Of a DNA stretch of 46,074 nt, positions 9,472 to 18,670 are shown piece by piece; within the stretch, counting starts at the first letter, position 1; each line of letters starts with the position of its first letter. The position numbers were made by a program, and so were the translations under genes. The stretch spans positions 1 through 46,074 of the forward strand of contig WJMN01000027.1 of the NCBI GenBank assembly GCA_014727925.1, given 5' to 3'. Source of the DNA: Microcaldota archaeon. GTDB taxonomy: Archaea; Micrarchaeota; Micrarchaeia; Anstonellales; Bilamarchaeaceae. The notes beneath the pieces were generated by a model. It did not search any database. It was not told the DNA's origin and was given only the letters and a program-made list of their open reading frames with translations.

Positions 9472-11808
9472 ATGTGCAATGTAGTCCTTGAAGGTACCCG
9501 TGCGGTTCTTGATATGGCCAAGTGCCCCTTTGAATTCGCTTCAGCAGAGTTCCTCAACTTCCACCTAAAAGACCTCTCCACAATAGAGGCCCCCATAACC
9601 ACCATCCGCTATGAGGAGGAGATAATGGTTGAGCTGGATGAGGAGAAGACAGCATTTCTCACAGAGTATGCTTCAGTCATAAGGCAGGTTGAGGCCCTCC
9701 TGCTCCGCAAGGACATTTACGGGCTGGAGCAGGATGAGCACTATTCCGACCGCCGCCAGATTATCAGGGAATTTTACGAGTACATGTTCATGAACCCCCT
9801 GATTGCAGCCAACAAGCTCAAGAACTACAAGGAGCCAAAGCCGGAGCGCTCAATCTTTCTCAAGGGCCACACAACCTTCAAGGCCTGGCTCAATGGCATA
9901 CTTAAGCGCTATACAAAAACCGCGCTTTATAAGCTGACCAAGGAAGCAGGAGATCTCCGCTCCGCGTTCCTCTCCCTCACCGGTCTCAAATCCCTCTACT
10001 TTGTCCAGTCTCTTGTGCTGGATATGCCCCCGGATGCAAAGCCGGTTGATTCCCCGGATGCATCATACGAGCTTCCCTTCGGGATAAAGGTGCAGCTTTA
10101 CGAGGTGCCCGGTTCAGATGCTTATCTTTATGTCCAGGAAAATGAGATGATAAACAATCTCCCCAAGAGCCTCTCAAAAATTCTCAAGCGCACAATTGAT
10201 GAGCAGATGAAGGAGACTTTCAAGGCGGAGCGCTTTGATATACTCTTCCAGCTTAAGACCAGAGAATACCGCCAGCATTTTCTAGATGAGGCAATAAAAA
10301 AGGACATAAAGATAACTACCCACCAGGCGATGGCCATGGGCAGGGAAGCAGCCTCCTGGGTAGTCGGCCTCGGAGGCCCAATAGAGAATCTCGCCCTTGA
10401 TAGGCAAAATGTAACCGACATTTACATAGACAGCGAAAACTCCCCTCTCTATATAGAGCATGCAAAATTCGGGATATGCCACACCCTCTTCCGCTACAAC
10501 CACGACCTCCTCCTCCGTGCTTTCCGCAACATAGTCCTCTCAGAAAAAGGAAAGAAGTTTGATGACCTTCATCCGGTTGCGGATGTTGTGGTAAAGCGCC
10601 ACTCAATGCGCTGCCATCTCCAGCGCCCTCCAGCAACGTTCAAGGAGCTCCAGGGAGCCCTCAGGATAATGCAGGAAGAGCCCTTCACCTACCCACAGTA
10701 CCTTTATTTCAAGTCTTTCAGCCCCTTCTTCTGCGGATATGATGATGTGCTTGTAACTCTGGGCTCAAGCGAAGCTGTCCTCGGTCTAAAAGGCGTTGGA
10801 AAAACAGCATTCACTTCTGCAAAGATAGCCGCAATCGGCACCAAGAAAAGGATAATTCCAATCCAGGACATCCAGGAGATTCCTGTGCGTGCCTTCCGCA
10901 AGAGGGGCTTCCATGTTGGCGCTGCAAAGGTAAAGTCTTCTATAGGGGATCAATCAGGCTCCTCAACCGGGGAACTGGACCTGGTTGCCATGGCCAATGC
11001 CCTCCTGAGGATGGGTGATGCAGCCCTGATAATCAACGAAATCCGCTCCAGGGTTGCGGTGCAGGGGGTGATAAACCTGCTCAACACCCAGCCCGGAGTT
11101 TTCCTCCTCTACAACCTCCACGCCGAGTCCCTCCGGGATGTGCAGGACCGCCTTGAGCTGGTTTTTGGTATTCCCGGCGCAAGCATGTTTGCAACTGAAA
11201 GGTATTCCTTCCTCAAGAAGGTCCGTTTCGGGCGCAAGGGCCGTGTTTACCGCGTTCTAGGCTACGAATACGAGTCCGACCCCGAGAACCGAAAGTTTGA
11301 GGAGGTGTTCAAATACCGCCGTGGCCCCTCAATTGATGAGTGCGCCCTGGAAGCAAAGTTCATCCGGAACCCCGAAGCAGAGATGCAGGATTTCAGCAAG
11401 ATTGACCTCTCCAAGCTGGAGAATGAGCTTGACCTTGAGTTTATTCCCCCTGTTCTTTCAAGGAGGTGCGGGGAAACCGGCATCGCCCCTGAGCAGTACA
11501 TCCTTCAGGCCTTCCTTAAGGGAAAAATGTATGACATGATTTACCGGCTGAGCGTGGAGCACGATGACCCCCTTCTCATGGGACTCGACTTTGTAGTGAA
11601 AGTAAACACCTCAGTAAACCGGATGCTCGGAGAGATAGAAGATGAGCAGGGGAATGTTGATTTCGGAAAGGCCCAGAAGGAGATGGAGAAGATAGTAAAG
11701 GAGCACCTAGAGGAGGAGTTTGAGCAGCGCAAGCTAAATGCCAAGTCCAGCCCAAAGAAACCCTCAAAGAAAAAGAAGGCCAAGGAGATAGTTGCAGAAG
11801 AGAAATAG
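9472..11808 (+). CDS. Archaeal type IV pilus/secretion-type ATPase (GspE/FlaI/CpaF family)
   Basis: Walker A GLKGVGKTAF; ALLRMGDAALIINEIRS; VFLLYNLHAESLRDVQDRLELVFGIP. Confidence 0.88.
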   Translation: MCNVVLEGTRAVLDMAKCPFEFASAEFLNFHLKDLSTIEAPITTIRYEEEIMVELDEEKTAFLTEYASVIRQVEALLLRKDIYGLEQDEHYSDRRQIIREFYEYMFMNPLIAANKLKNYKEPKPERSIFLKGHTTFKAWLNGILKRYTKTALYKLTKEAGDLRSAFLSLTGLKSLYFVQSLVLDMPPDAKPVDSPDASYELPFGIKVQLYEVPGSDAYLYVQENEMINNLPKSLSKILKRTIDEQMKETFKAERFDILFQLKTREYRQHFLDEAIKKDIKITTHQAMAMGREAASWVVGLGGPIENLALDRQNVTDIYIDSENSPLYIEHAKFGICHTLFRYNHDLLLRAFRNIVLSEKGKKFDDLHPVADVVVKRHSMRCHLQRPPATFKELQGALRIMQEEPFTYPQYLYFKSFSPFFCGYDDVLVTLGSSEAVLGLKGVGKTAFTSAKIAAIGTKKRIIPIQDIQEIPVRAFRKRGFHVGAAKVKSSIGDQSGSSTGELDLVAMANALLRMGDAALIINEIRSRVAVQGVINLLNTQPGVFLLYNLHAESLRDVQDRLELVFGIPGASMFATERYSFLKKVRFGRKGRVYRVLGYEYESDPENRKFEEVFKYRRGPSIDECALEAKFIRNPEAEMQDFSKIDLSKLENELDLEFIPPVLSRRCGETGIAPEQYILQAFLKGKMYDMIYRLSVEHDDPLLMGLDFVVKVNTSVNRMLGEIEDEQGNVDFGKAQKEMEKIVKEHLEEEFEQRKLNAKSSPKKPSKKKKAKEIVAEEK

Positions 11809-12600
11809 CTAGAATTCTCCCCCGACTTCTTTTAGCAGGACCTTGTGCACCCCGCTTCCATACTGGAGCGCCTTCTTTTTTCTCTTTACCGCTTCTTCAG
11901 GAACCCCCAGAAAGTGGGCCGCTTCCCTCAGCAAGCCTTTTTTCAGTTCCCTTTCTTCCATTCTCACAGGCACCGGAACAGAAAAAACCTCGTTTGCAAC
12001 ATTATTGCTGTAAAATGGAAACCTTGCCTCAACACCCGCCTTTCCCGCAATCTTATTTATCATCCCGATATCCCGCTTTCCCAGGGTTTCAAACTCGTCT
12101 CTGAGAATTTCCTCTAGGTTTTTTCCCTCGTTCCAGTAGGTATAATATCTCTCATACCCCACAAAAAGCTCTTCTGCGCCTGAACCGAAGAGCACCACTT
12201 CCAGCCCCAACCCCTTTGCACTTTCACAAGCAGCATAGACTGGTGCCATTATTTCCACTTTAAGGAAATCTGCATTAACCGTTTCCTTCGCTTTCCGGTA
12301 GTATTCTAGAAGCTCTTCTTTTTCCAGGATTTTTTTGTGGAGCCTCATCCCAAGCTCCTCTGCTACCCTTTCTGCAACTTCCAGGTCCTCGCTTCCTTCA
12401 ACCCCAACGCATATGAGCTCTACTTCTGCCTCTTCTTTTGCTATTTTAGCAAGGGTTGCGCTGTCTAGGCCTCCGGAAAAGGCTATCCCCACCTTGTCCT
12501 CAAGACATTCCCTCACCGATTTTTCAAGCTCATTTGCGATTTCCACCATCACCATGTCCATCTCCAGAATTACAACGCCTGGCCGGGCCATTACCCGCAC
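11809..12600 (-). CDS. Stand-alone asparagine-synthase C-terminal (PP-loop) domain protein
   Basis: VGIAFSGGLDSATLAKIA (PP-loop), VVLFGSGAEELFVGYERY, RKKKALQYGSGVHK; no N-terminal glutaminase domain. GTG start at 12600 or ATG at 12591. Confidence 0.85.
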   Translation of the reverse strand: MRVMARPGVVILEMDMVMVEIANELEKSVRECLEDKVGIAFSGGLDSATLAKIAKEEAEVELICVGVEGSEDLEVAERVAEELGMRLHKKILEKEELLEYYRKAKETVNADFLKVEIMAPVYAACESAKGLGLEVVLFGSGAEELFVGYERYYTYWNEGKNLEEILRDEFETLGKRDIGMINKIAGKAGVEARFPFYSNNVANEVFSVPVPVRMEERELKKGLLREAAHFLGVPEEAVKRKKKALQYGSGVHKVLLKEVGGEF

Positions 12601-12613
12601 TACGAACCATTAA

Positions 12614-12720
12614 CGGGCCCGGAGGGAATTTCAGCAGAATAAACAGGCATTACCCTGCATTTGAACCCTCGACCTTCACCTTAGGAGGGTGCCGCGCTAT
12701 CCAGGCTGCGCTACGGGCCC
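12614..12720 (-). tRNA. tRNA-Arg(CCU) containing a 32-nt intron in the T-loop (59/60)
   Basis: Minus strand: GGGCCCG TA GCGC AGCCTGGATA GCGC G GCACC CTCCTAA GGTGA AGGTC GAGGG TTCAAA[intron]T CCCTC CGGGCCC G. Acceptor, D and T stems pair; the anticodon stem has one terminal mismatch; anticodon CCT. Confidence 0.88.
12628..12659 (-). other. tRNA intron, 32 nt, with bulge-helix-bulge flanks
   Basis: Minus strand GAGGG-TTCA-[AA^T]-GCAG ... CTGC-TGAA-[AT^T]-CCCTC: outer helix GAGGG/CCCTC, central 4-bp helix TTCA/TGAA, intron helix GCAG/CTGC and two 3-nt bulges. Confidence 0.85.
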
Positions 12721-12891
12721 TTGTGTTTTACACGAGTTTCACTTAGGAGAAAAAGCGGAATCCTAAAAAAGGGCTCCGCAGACTCCTCCTGAGGGTTTCT
12801 ATTTATCCCCTGCTTGTTTTTAAATACCTTTTTGTTTCCCCCCCACCATCTCCATTTTAAATATTCCCGAAGCAAACAACTTGGTTTTCTT

Positions 12892-13698
12892 ATGCTCCTA
12901 AGGGACATGATGTCAAAGCTGGAGGTGAGGGAAGTAAGCTCCCTATACCCCCATGAGCAGACCATTCCCCGCAATCTCAAGCGCCTCCAGGAGGCCATGT
13001 TCAATCTCGGCCATCTTGTCGACCCACTTATTGTAGACCGAAAAACAGGGGTTGTCCTGGATGGAAACCACCGTTATGCGGTCCTGAAAAATATAGAAAT
13101 ACCAAATGCAGTTGTCCAGCCGGTTGATTACAGGGGAGATGGGAGGATAGGCCTGGGAACCTGGCTCCCCGTATGCGAGAACCACATAACTTACAAGGAT
13201 TTTGAGGCACTTGGGGAAAAAACTGAGCCTGTTGATTTTGAAACAGGCAAAAAAGCAGTAAATTCTCTTGAAGCCATTTTCATGATGGTTTCTAGCAAGG
13301 GAGGAGAAAATGATTGTCGCCTGGTCTCTCCCGGCCCCTATGATGTAATTTCAATGACTAAAAAGCAGAACAGCCTGGTTTCTGCCCTTTCCCATGTCCC
13401 GTTTGAATATTATGCAGATGACCTTATAGATGAGCATCTTGGCCTGGGCCGCACAGTGCTTTTCCGCCGCTCATACACAAAGGATGAGATTGTGCAGGAA
13501 GCAATTGCCCGCAGGCCTTTCCCTCCCAAGTCCACCCGCCACACAATCCCCGAAAGGATAATCCGGCTCAACATGCGCCTTGGGTGGCTACTTGAGGAAA
13601 GGGAAACAGCATACTCCCTCCTGGAGGAAATGCTGAGCCATCGTGTTTATTCCGGGAATGTGCGCCGCTACCCGGAACCCGTGATAGTAATCTACTAA
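12892..13698 (+). CDS. ParB-like nucleotide-dependent (free) serine kinase, SerK-like
   Basis: LYPHEQTIPRNLKRLQEAMFNLGHLVDPLIVDRKTGVVLDGNHRYAVLKNI (ParB/SerK-like core), followed by an aminotransferase and 3-phosphoglycerate dehydrogenase. Confidence 0.7.
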   Translation: MLLRDMMSKLEVREVSSLYPHEQTIPRNLKRLQEAMFNLGHLVDPLIVDRKTGVVLDGNHRYAVLKNIEIPNAVVQPVDYRGDGRIGLGTWLPVCENHITYKDFEALGEKTEPVDFETGKKAVNSLEAIFMMVSSKGGENDCRLVSPGPYDVISMTKKQNSLVSALSHVPFEYYADDLIDEHLGLGRTVLFRRSYTKDEIVQEAIARRPFPPKSTRHTIPERIIRLNMRLGWLLEERETAYSLLEEMLSHRVYSGNVRRYPEPVIVIY

Positions 13699-13718
13699 AC
13701 TTCCAAAAAGGTGTTAAG

Positions 13719-14780
13719 ATGAGTATTTTGCTAAGCCCCGGACCCGTTTACGTACCCGAGGAAATCCTGCTTGCGCAGGCAACTCCGATGATTACCCACC
13801 GCAGCCCGGCCTTTACCGAGCTTTATGGAAATATCTGCGAGAGGCTTACGGCCTACTTAAATTCCGAGGAAGCCTACCTTATTACCGGCTCAGGCACGCT
13901 TGCAAACGAAACCAATGTCCTAAACTGCTGCCTGCCAGGAGAGAAGATGCTCTGCCTTTCCAATGGGGAGTTTGGAGAGCGCCTTGCGGAGATAGGGGAG
14001 ACTTACACAAGTGTGGAAAAGCATTCCCTTTCTGCAGGGAAAGCTTGGAATCTTGAGCGCGCCAAAGAGCTCATAGACAATTCCGGTGCCCGTGTTTTTG
14101 CCATGGTATACAATGAAACCGGCTACGGAGTCGCAAACCACGCAAAGGAGATTTTCCAGTATGCAAAGTCCAAAGGAATGTTCACTATAGCAGATTCTGT
14201 TTCCGCCTGGCCTGCGCTTCCCTTCAACCAAGCCGAATACCAAGTTGATTTCTTTGGATCTGCTTCCCAGAAAGCCCTGGGCTGCCCCCCTGGAATGGGC
14301 ATAATAGGGCTCAGCAAATCCGCAATAGAGCGCATAGAGTCCAGGGACAGGATACCATCCATATACTGCGACCTGCGCAAGCACCGCAAGCGCTACCTCA
14401 AAAATCAGCAGACTCCGAATACTCCCGCAATAAGCCTTTTCCGCTCCATGCGCAAGGCTTTTGACATAATAGACCAGGAGGGGGGGATGCTTGCCTGGCA
14501 AGAGAAGCACAATTCAATATCTGCCCATGTTCGCTCCCGCATTACTTCCCTGGGTCTGAAGCTGATTCCCGAGCCCGGATATGAGTCGCCTGCCCTCACT
14601 GCATTTTACTGCGATAATGCGGATTCAATAAAAAAGAGGATGCTGGAAGAGCGCGATATCACCATAGTAGGATGCAAGGGGGAGCTCAAGGGAAAAGGAC
14701 TGCGCATTGCCCACATGGGGCAGTTTAGAAAAGAGAATCTTGATCTTTGCATAGATACACTTGAGGAGTTTCTAAAATGA
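13719..14780 (+). CDS. Class-V aminotransferase (serine/alanine-glyoxylate or phosphoserine type)
   Basis: LLSPGPVYVPEEILLAQATPMITHRSPAF...LITGSGTLANE...FFGSASQKALGCPPGMG (PLP-Lys region). Confidence 0.92.
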   Translation: MSILLSPGPVYVPEEILLAQATPMITHRSPAFTELYGNICERLTAYLNSEEAYLITGSGTLANETNVLNCCLPGEKMLCLSNGEFGERLAEIGETYTSVEKHSLSAGKAWNLERAKELIDNSGARVFAMVYNETGYGVANHAKEIFQYAKSKGMFTIADSVSAWPALPFNQAEYQVDFFGSASQKALGCPPGMGIIGLSKSAIERIESRDRIPSIYCDLRKHRKRYLKNQQTPNTPAISLFRSMRKAFDIIDQEGGMLAWQEKHNSISAHVRSRITSLGLKLIPEPGYESPALTAFYCDNADSIKKRMLEERDITIVGCKGELKGKGLRIAHMGQFRKENLDLCIDTLEEFLK

Positions 14781-14789
14781 GGTGTCCAG

Positions 14790-15674
14790 ATGAAAGTAGT
14801 TGTTTCTGACAGCATGAATCCCGGTGCGCTTGAGAAGGTAAAGGAAACAGGGGCGGAAATAGTTTACAAGCCCGATTCCCTTGAAGATGCAGTTTCTGAT
14901 GCCGAAGTCCTTGTGGTCCGCAGCGCCACAAAGGTTACAGAAGGTCTTGTTTCCGGTGCCCCTAGCCTGAAAGCAGTGATACGGGGAGGAGTTGGCCTGG
15001 ACAACATAGACCAGGAAGCCTGCAAGAAGCGCGGGATTGAAGTTGCAAATACTCCCGGAGCTTCCACAAATGCTGTTGCCGAGCTTGCACTTTCCCTGAT
15101 TCTTGCCACTTCCCGCAACGTCCAGAAAGCCCATTTTACCATGAAGCAGGGCAGCTGGGAAAAAAAAGCTCTTGCAGGCTATGAAGTAAAAGGAAAAACC
15201 CTTGGCCTGGTAGGTTGCGGCCGCATAGGCTCCCTCCTTGCTGAAAAGGCCGCCGCCCTTGGCATGAATGTCCTCGGATTTAATCCGCCTCCCCGCCACG
15301 AATCCACCACTATCACATATGTTGAGAGCCTTGACGAGCTTTTCTGGGACTCAGATATAATCTCCCTTCATGTGCCCCTGAGCCCTTCCACGGAAAACCT
15401 GCTAAACGCTGAAGCATTTTCCAAAATGAAGGAAGGGGCAGTAGTAATCAATACTTCCAGGGGTCCGGTGATAAATGAGGATGCGCTTTATGATGCCTGC
15501 AGCTCCGGCAGGGTAGGTGCAGCCGCCCTTGATGTTTTCTGGGAGGAGCCCTACAAGGGGAAACTGCTGGAGCTAGAAAACGTGTTTTTCACACCCCACC
15601 TGGGAGCTTCCACAGCCGAGGCCCAGATAAGGATTGGGGAGGAAATTGCAGCAAAAATCCGTTCCCTGATGTAA
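14790..15674 (+). CDS. serA: D-3-phosphoglycerate dehydrogenase
   Basis: VRSATKVTEGLVSGAPSLKAVIRGGVGLDNIDQEACKKRGIEVANTPGAST; GLVGCGRIGSLLAEKA; VINTSRGPVINEDALYDA; FFTPHLGASTAEAQ. Confidence 0.93.
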   Translation: MKVVVSDSMNPGALEKVKETGAEIVYKPDSLEDAVSDAEVLVVRSATKVTEGLVSGAPSLKAVIRGGVGLDNIDQEACKKRGIEVANTPGASTNAVAELALSLILATSRNVQKAHFTMKQGSWEKKALAGYEVKGKTLGLVGCGRIGSLLAEKAAALGMNVLGFNPPPRHESTTITYVESLDELFWDSDIISLHVPLSPSTENLLNAEAFSKMKEGAVVINTSRGPVINEDALYDACSSGRVGAAALDVFWEEPYKGKLLELENVFFTPHLGASTAEAQIRIGEEIAAKIRSLM

Positions 15675-15703
15675 TTAAAACGTTCTGGGCTAAAAGTGGT
15701 TCC

Positions 15704-16192
15704 ATGGAGTATACTCCCTTTTCCTGGCAGGAAGCAGAAAAAGCAGTTTACAGCATCTCGCAAAAAATAGAGGATTCCGGCTTTCGCCCGGACGTCCTTG
15801 TGGGAATAAGCCGCGGGGGGCTTGTCCCCTCCCGCCTTTTTTCCGATGTTCTTAATGTGCCCATTCTTTATACAATAAGAATTTCATTCTATTCCAGCGT
15901 AGGGGTTCAGATGGATGAGCCAAAGGTCACCCAGCCCCTCTCTGTTGATGTTTCAGGAAAGAGCATCCTTTTGATAGACGATATTTCAGACAGCGGAAAG
16001 AGCCTGGAGCTCGCAGAAAAATACCTAAAGCAATTTTCTCCGGCTTCCCTGAAAACAGCAACACTCCATTTCAAGCCGGATTCATGTTTCCGCCCTGATT
16101 ATTTTTATGCAGAAACCCATTCCTGGATTGTTTACCCATGGGAAAAAGGGGAGTTTGAACGGCAGACCGGAAGGAAGGTTGAAGAATTATGA
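15704..16192 (+). CDS. Phosphoribosyltransferase (xanthine/hypoxanthine PRT-like)
   Basis: VLVGISRGGLVPSRLFSDVLNVPILYTIRISFY...ILLIDDISDSGKSLELAEKYL (PRPP motif). Confidence 0.88.
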   Translation: MEYTPFSWQEAEKAVYSISQKIEDSGFRPDVLVGISRGGLVPSRLFSDVLNVPILYTIRISFYSSVGVQMDEPKVTQPLSVDVSGKSILLIDDISDSGKSLELAEKYLKQFSPASLKTATLHFKPDSCFRPDYFYAETHSWIVYPWEKGEFERQTGRKVEEL

Positions 16193-16713
16193 AACCCTAT
16201 CATCTTTTCATGCTTTTCATGGCAGTTTTCAACATCCTTATCCTGGTTACTCCCTTGCTCATGATTTCCTTTCCCCCCACAGGAGATGCCCTAAATTCCT
16301 TCTTTTCTATGACCTGCCACCAGCTTGCTGCCCGCTCCTACTGCTATTACCCTGATGCGGCAACCATCTCCGACTGCCCTGATGTTTATTCCAAAGCACC
16401 CATCCTCGATTCCCAAAATGGCCCTGCGTATAAGTTTCCAGTGTGCGCCCGTGACCTCCCCCTCTACCTTGCTGCATTTGCCGGAGGAATTGCAGTCTAT
16501 TTCACCAGGTGGCGGGATTCCAAAAAGCCCCCCAACCCAATTTATTTTCTGGTCGCACTCATTCCAATTGCATTTGACGGTGGAACCCAGTTCATAGGCT
16601 TAAGGGAAAGCACAAATGAGCTGCGCGCAATAACCGGAATCATTGCAGGGTTTGCTTTCAGCTTTTACTTTATACCTATGCTAAATTCCCTTCTCCTAAA
16701 GGATGAGAAATAG
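16189..16713 (+). CDS. DUF2085-type integral membrane protein
   Basis: TCHQLAARSYCYYPD ... PVCARDLPLYLAAFAGGIAVYF ... IPIAFDGGTQFIGLRESTNELRAITGI. Confidence 0.75.
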   Translation: MKPYHLFMLFMAVFNILILVTPLLMISFPPTGDALNSFFSMTCHQLAARSYCYYPDAATISDCPDVYSKAPILDSQNGPAYKFPVCARDLPLYLAAFAGGIAVYFTRWRDSKKPPNPIYFLVALIPIAFDGGTQFIGLRESTNELRAITGIIAGFAFSFYFIPMLNSLLLKDEK

Positions 16714-16714
16714 C

Positions 16715-18622
16715 TTATTTCAGCCTTATTGCTTCAAGGTTCAGCGGAGCTCTGCTTTCTCTTCTGAGCATGGAGCCGATTCCCTTTGCAAGGTCCTCTG
16801 TTTTTCCCCAGTCTCCGTGAACTGTGAATACGCGCTCAGGGGTAGGCCGGATGTTTTTCATAAAGGCCATGAGCTGGTGCCTGTCGCTGTGGCCGGAGAA
16901 TCCTTCTACGGTTTCCACCCGCATGTTTATGTTCATTATCTGGGTTCTTCCATCGTCTCCAGTTGTCGGTATCTCCTTCATCCCTTTCTGTATCTTGTGT
17001 CCAAGTGAAAGTGGGCTCTGGTACCCCACAAACACAAGGGTGTTTTTTTCGTCTCCAGCCATGAGATCCAGGTATTCCACTGAAGGCCCGCCCGTAAGCA
17101 TTCCTGAGGGTGCAAGAATTACGCACGGCTCTCCGTCTGTTATCTCTTTCTTGTCTGTTCCTTTTGCAACCTTTATCATCGGAGATTCAAAGGGACTGTT
17201 GTTTGAGAGTATCCTCCTCTCCACATTGTCCCGCAAGTATTCAGGGTATGCGGTGTGGATTGCCGATGCCTCCAGCACCATGCCATCTATGTATACCGGA
17301 AGGTCAAATCCGCTGTTTTCCCTTCTGTAGTAATCTTCAAGCGCCAGCATTATCTCCTGGCTTCTCCCTACGGCAAACACAGGGATGAGCGTTTTTCCGC
17401 CTTTTTTGGCAGTTTCCTTGATGATGTTTACCAGTTTGTCTTCCATCTGCCTGCGGTTGGGCGTAACGTCGTTTCTCCCCCCATATGTGCTTTCAATGAA
17501 GAGTGTTTCTACTCTGGGAAAGTTTGTATTTGCCGGCTCAAACAACTTTGTATATCCGAATTTCATGTCTCCGGTATGGACGAAGTTATGCAGGCCCTCA
17601 CCTATGTGCAGGTGAATCATTGCGCTCCCTATTATGTGGCCTGCATTGTACATAGTCATTTTTATTTCCGGGGTTATGTCCACAACTTCCCCGTATTCTA
17701 CAGGTATGACCCTCCTCAACTCTGTCTGTATGTCTTTTTTTGTGTAAGGCGGCTCAACCCCCAGGGTTTTTTTTGCCAGGTTCAGGTAGTCCTTCTGGAG
17801 AAGGCCCATCAGGTCCCTTGTGGGAGAGGTGCAATAAACAGGCCCGTCATATCCGTATGCATAAAGATATGGGATGAATCCCATATGGTCCATGTGCCCA
17901 TGCGTTACCAGCACTGCGTCTAGGTCTTCTAGTGGAAATCCCAGCATGTTCAGATAGGGGTATGCCTTGCTTGGCTCACCGGTAACCGGGTTTATCCCCA
18001 CATCAATGAGAACTTTGCTGTTTGGAGTCTGGATAAGCACACATGACCTCCCCACTTCCCGGGACGCCCCAAGCAGCACCGCCCTTACCCAGTCACTTTG
18101 CGGAGCTGGCTGACATATCTTTTTTCCAACAGAAACCAGGAATTTTTTTCTTTCCTCAGCATCTGCAACAGCCGCTTTCCGCACCCCCTTAAGGGTTGAT
18201 GAAGGTATGGTCGGGCTCCTCAGCACCACCGGAGACCACCCAGTGCTTATCATTATCTCTTTTAGCACTGAGCCTCCCTTCCCTATGACCAGGCCAGGCT
18301 TTAGTGCCTCTATATTGACTTCTGAAAATTCAGGAACGAAAAATATGTTTGATATTCCTGCATCTTCTGAAACTGTTTCCTTTATTTTCTTTTTTGCCTC
18401 ATCCGGGTCGCTGAGCATAGACGGGTCCACCCTCACGCTGACTTTTTTTCTGAGGCTGCCTGCCAGTTGTTTTATAAGCTGGTCATTATCGTAAAATGCC
18501 TTTATGTTTTTCACATATATGACTATGTTGAGCCCTTCCGGCTCTACTTTTGTAACCTCGCATTCAGCAGGCATTATTTCTTCCACAATTTTCTCTATTT
18601 CTTTGTAATGCACTGTTCTCAC
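16715..18622 (-). CDS. KH-domain/beta-CASP ribonuclease, aCPSF1/FttA
   Basis: N-terminal KH (VIGKGGSVLKEIMISTGW), metallo-beta-lactamase VTHGHMDHMGFIPYLY, beta-CASP FIESTYGGRNDVTPNR, VIVGYQ-like FVGYQ, FSGHSDRHQL, FTVHGD. Confidence 0.97.
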   Translation of the reverse strand: MRTVHYKEIEKIVEEIMPAECEVTKVEPEGLNIVIYVKNIKAFYDNDQLIKQLAGSLRKKVSVRVDPSMLSDPDEAKKKIKETVSEDAGISNIFFVPEFSEVNIEALKPGLVIGKGGSVLKEIMISTGWSPVVLRSPTIPSSTLKGVRKAAVADAEERKKFLVSVGKKICQPAPQSDWVRAVLLGASREVGRSCVLIQTPNSKVLIDVGINPVTGEPSKAYPYLNMLGFPLEDLDAVLVTHGHMDHMGFIPYLYAYGYDGPVYCTSPTRDLMGLLQKDYLNLAKKTLGVEPPYTKKDIQTELRRVIPVEYGEVVDITPEIKMTMYNAGHIIGSAMIHLHIGEGLHNFVHTGDMKFGYTKLFEPANTNFPRVETLFIESTYGGRNDVTPNRRQMEDKLVNIIKETAKKGGKTLIPVFAVGRSQEIMLALEDYYRRENSGFDLPVYIDGMVLEASAIHTAYPEYLRDNVERRILSNNSPFESPMIKVAKGTDKKEITDGEPCVILAPSGMLTGGPSVEYLDLMAGDEKNTLVFVGYQSPLSLGHKIQKGMKEIPTTGDDGRTQIMNINMRVETVEGFSGHSDRHQLMAFMKNIRPTPERVFTVHGDWGKTEDLAKGIGSMLRRESRAPLNLEAIRLK

Positions 18623-18670
18623 CTACTACTTCCGCAGTTTATAAATAAGTTTTAAAAAAATGAAAAAAAT

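Noticed and set aside
12892-13698. ParB chromosome-partitioning protein
   Set aside because: No ParA neighbour, no HTH domain apparent; serA/aminotransferase context favours SerK-like kinase.
13920-14510. 196-aa minus-strand ORF inside the aminotransferase gene
   Set aside because: Fully antisense to a well-supported conserved CDS; composition looks like a shadow ORF.
17255-17923. 222-aa plus-strand ORF inside aCPSF1
   Set aside because: Antisense to a highly conserved gene; no domain seen.
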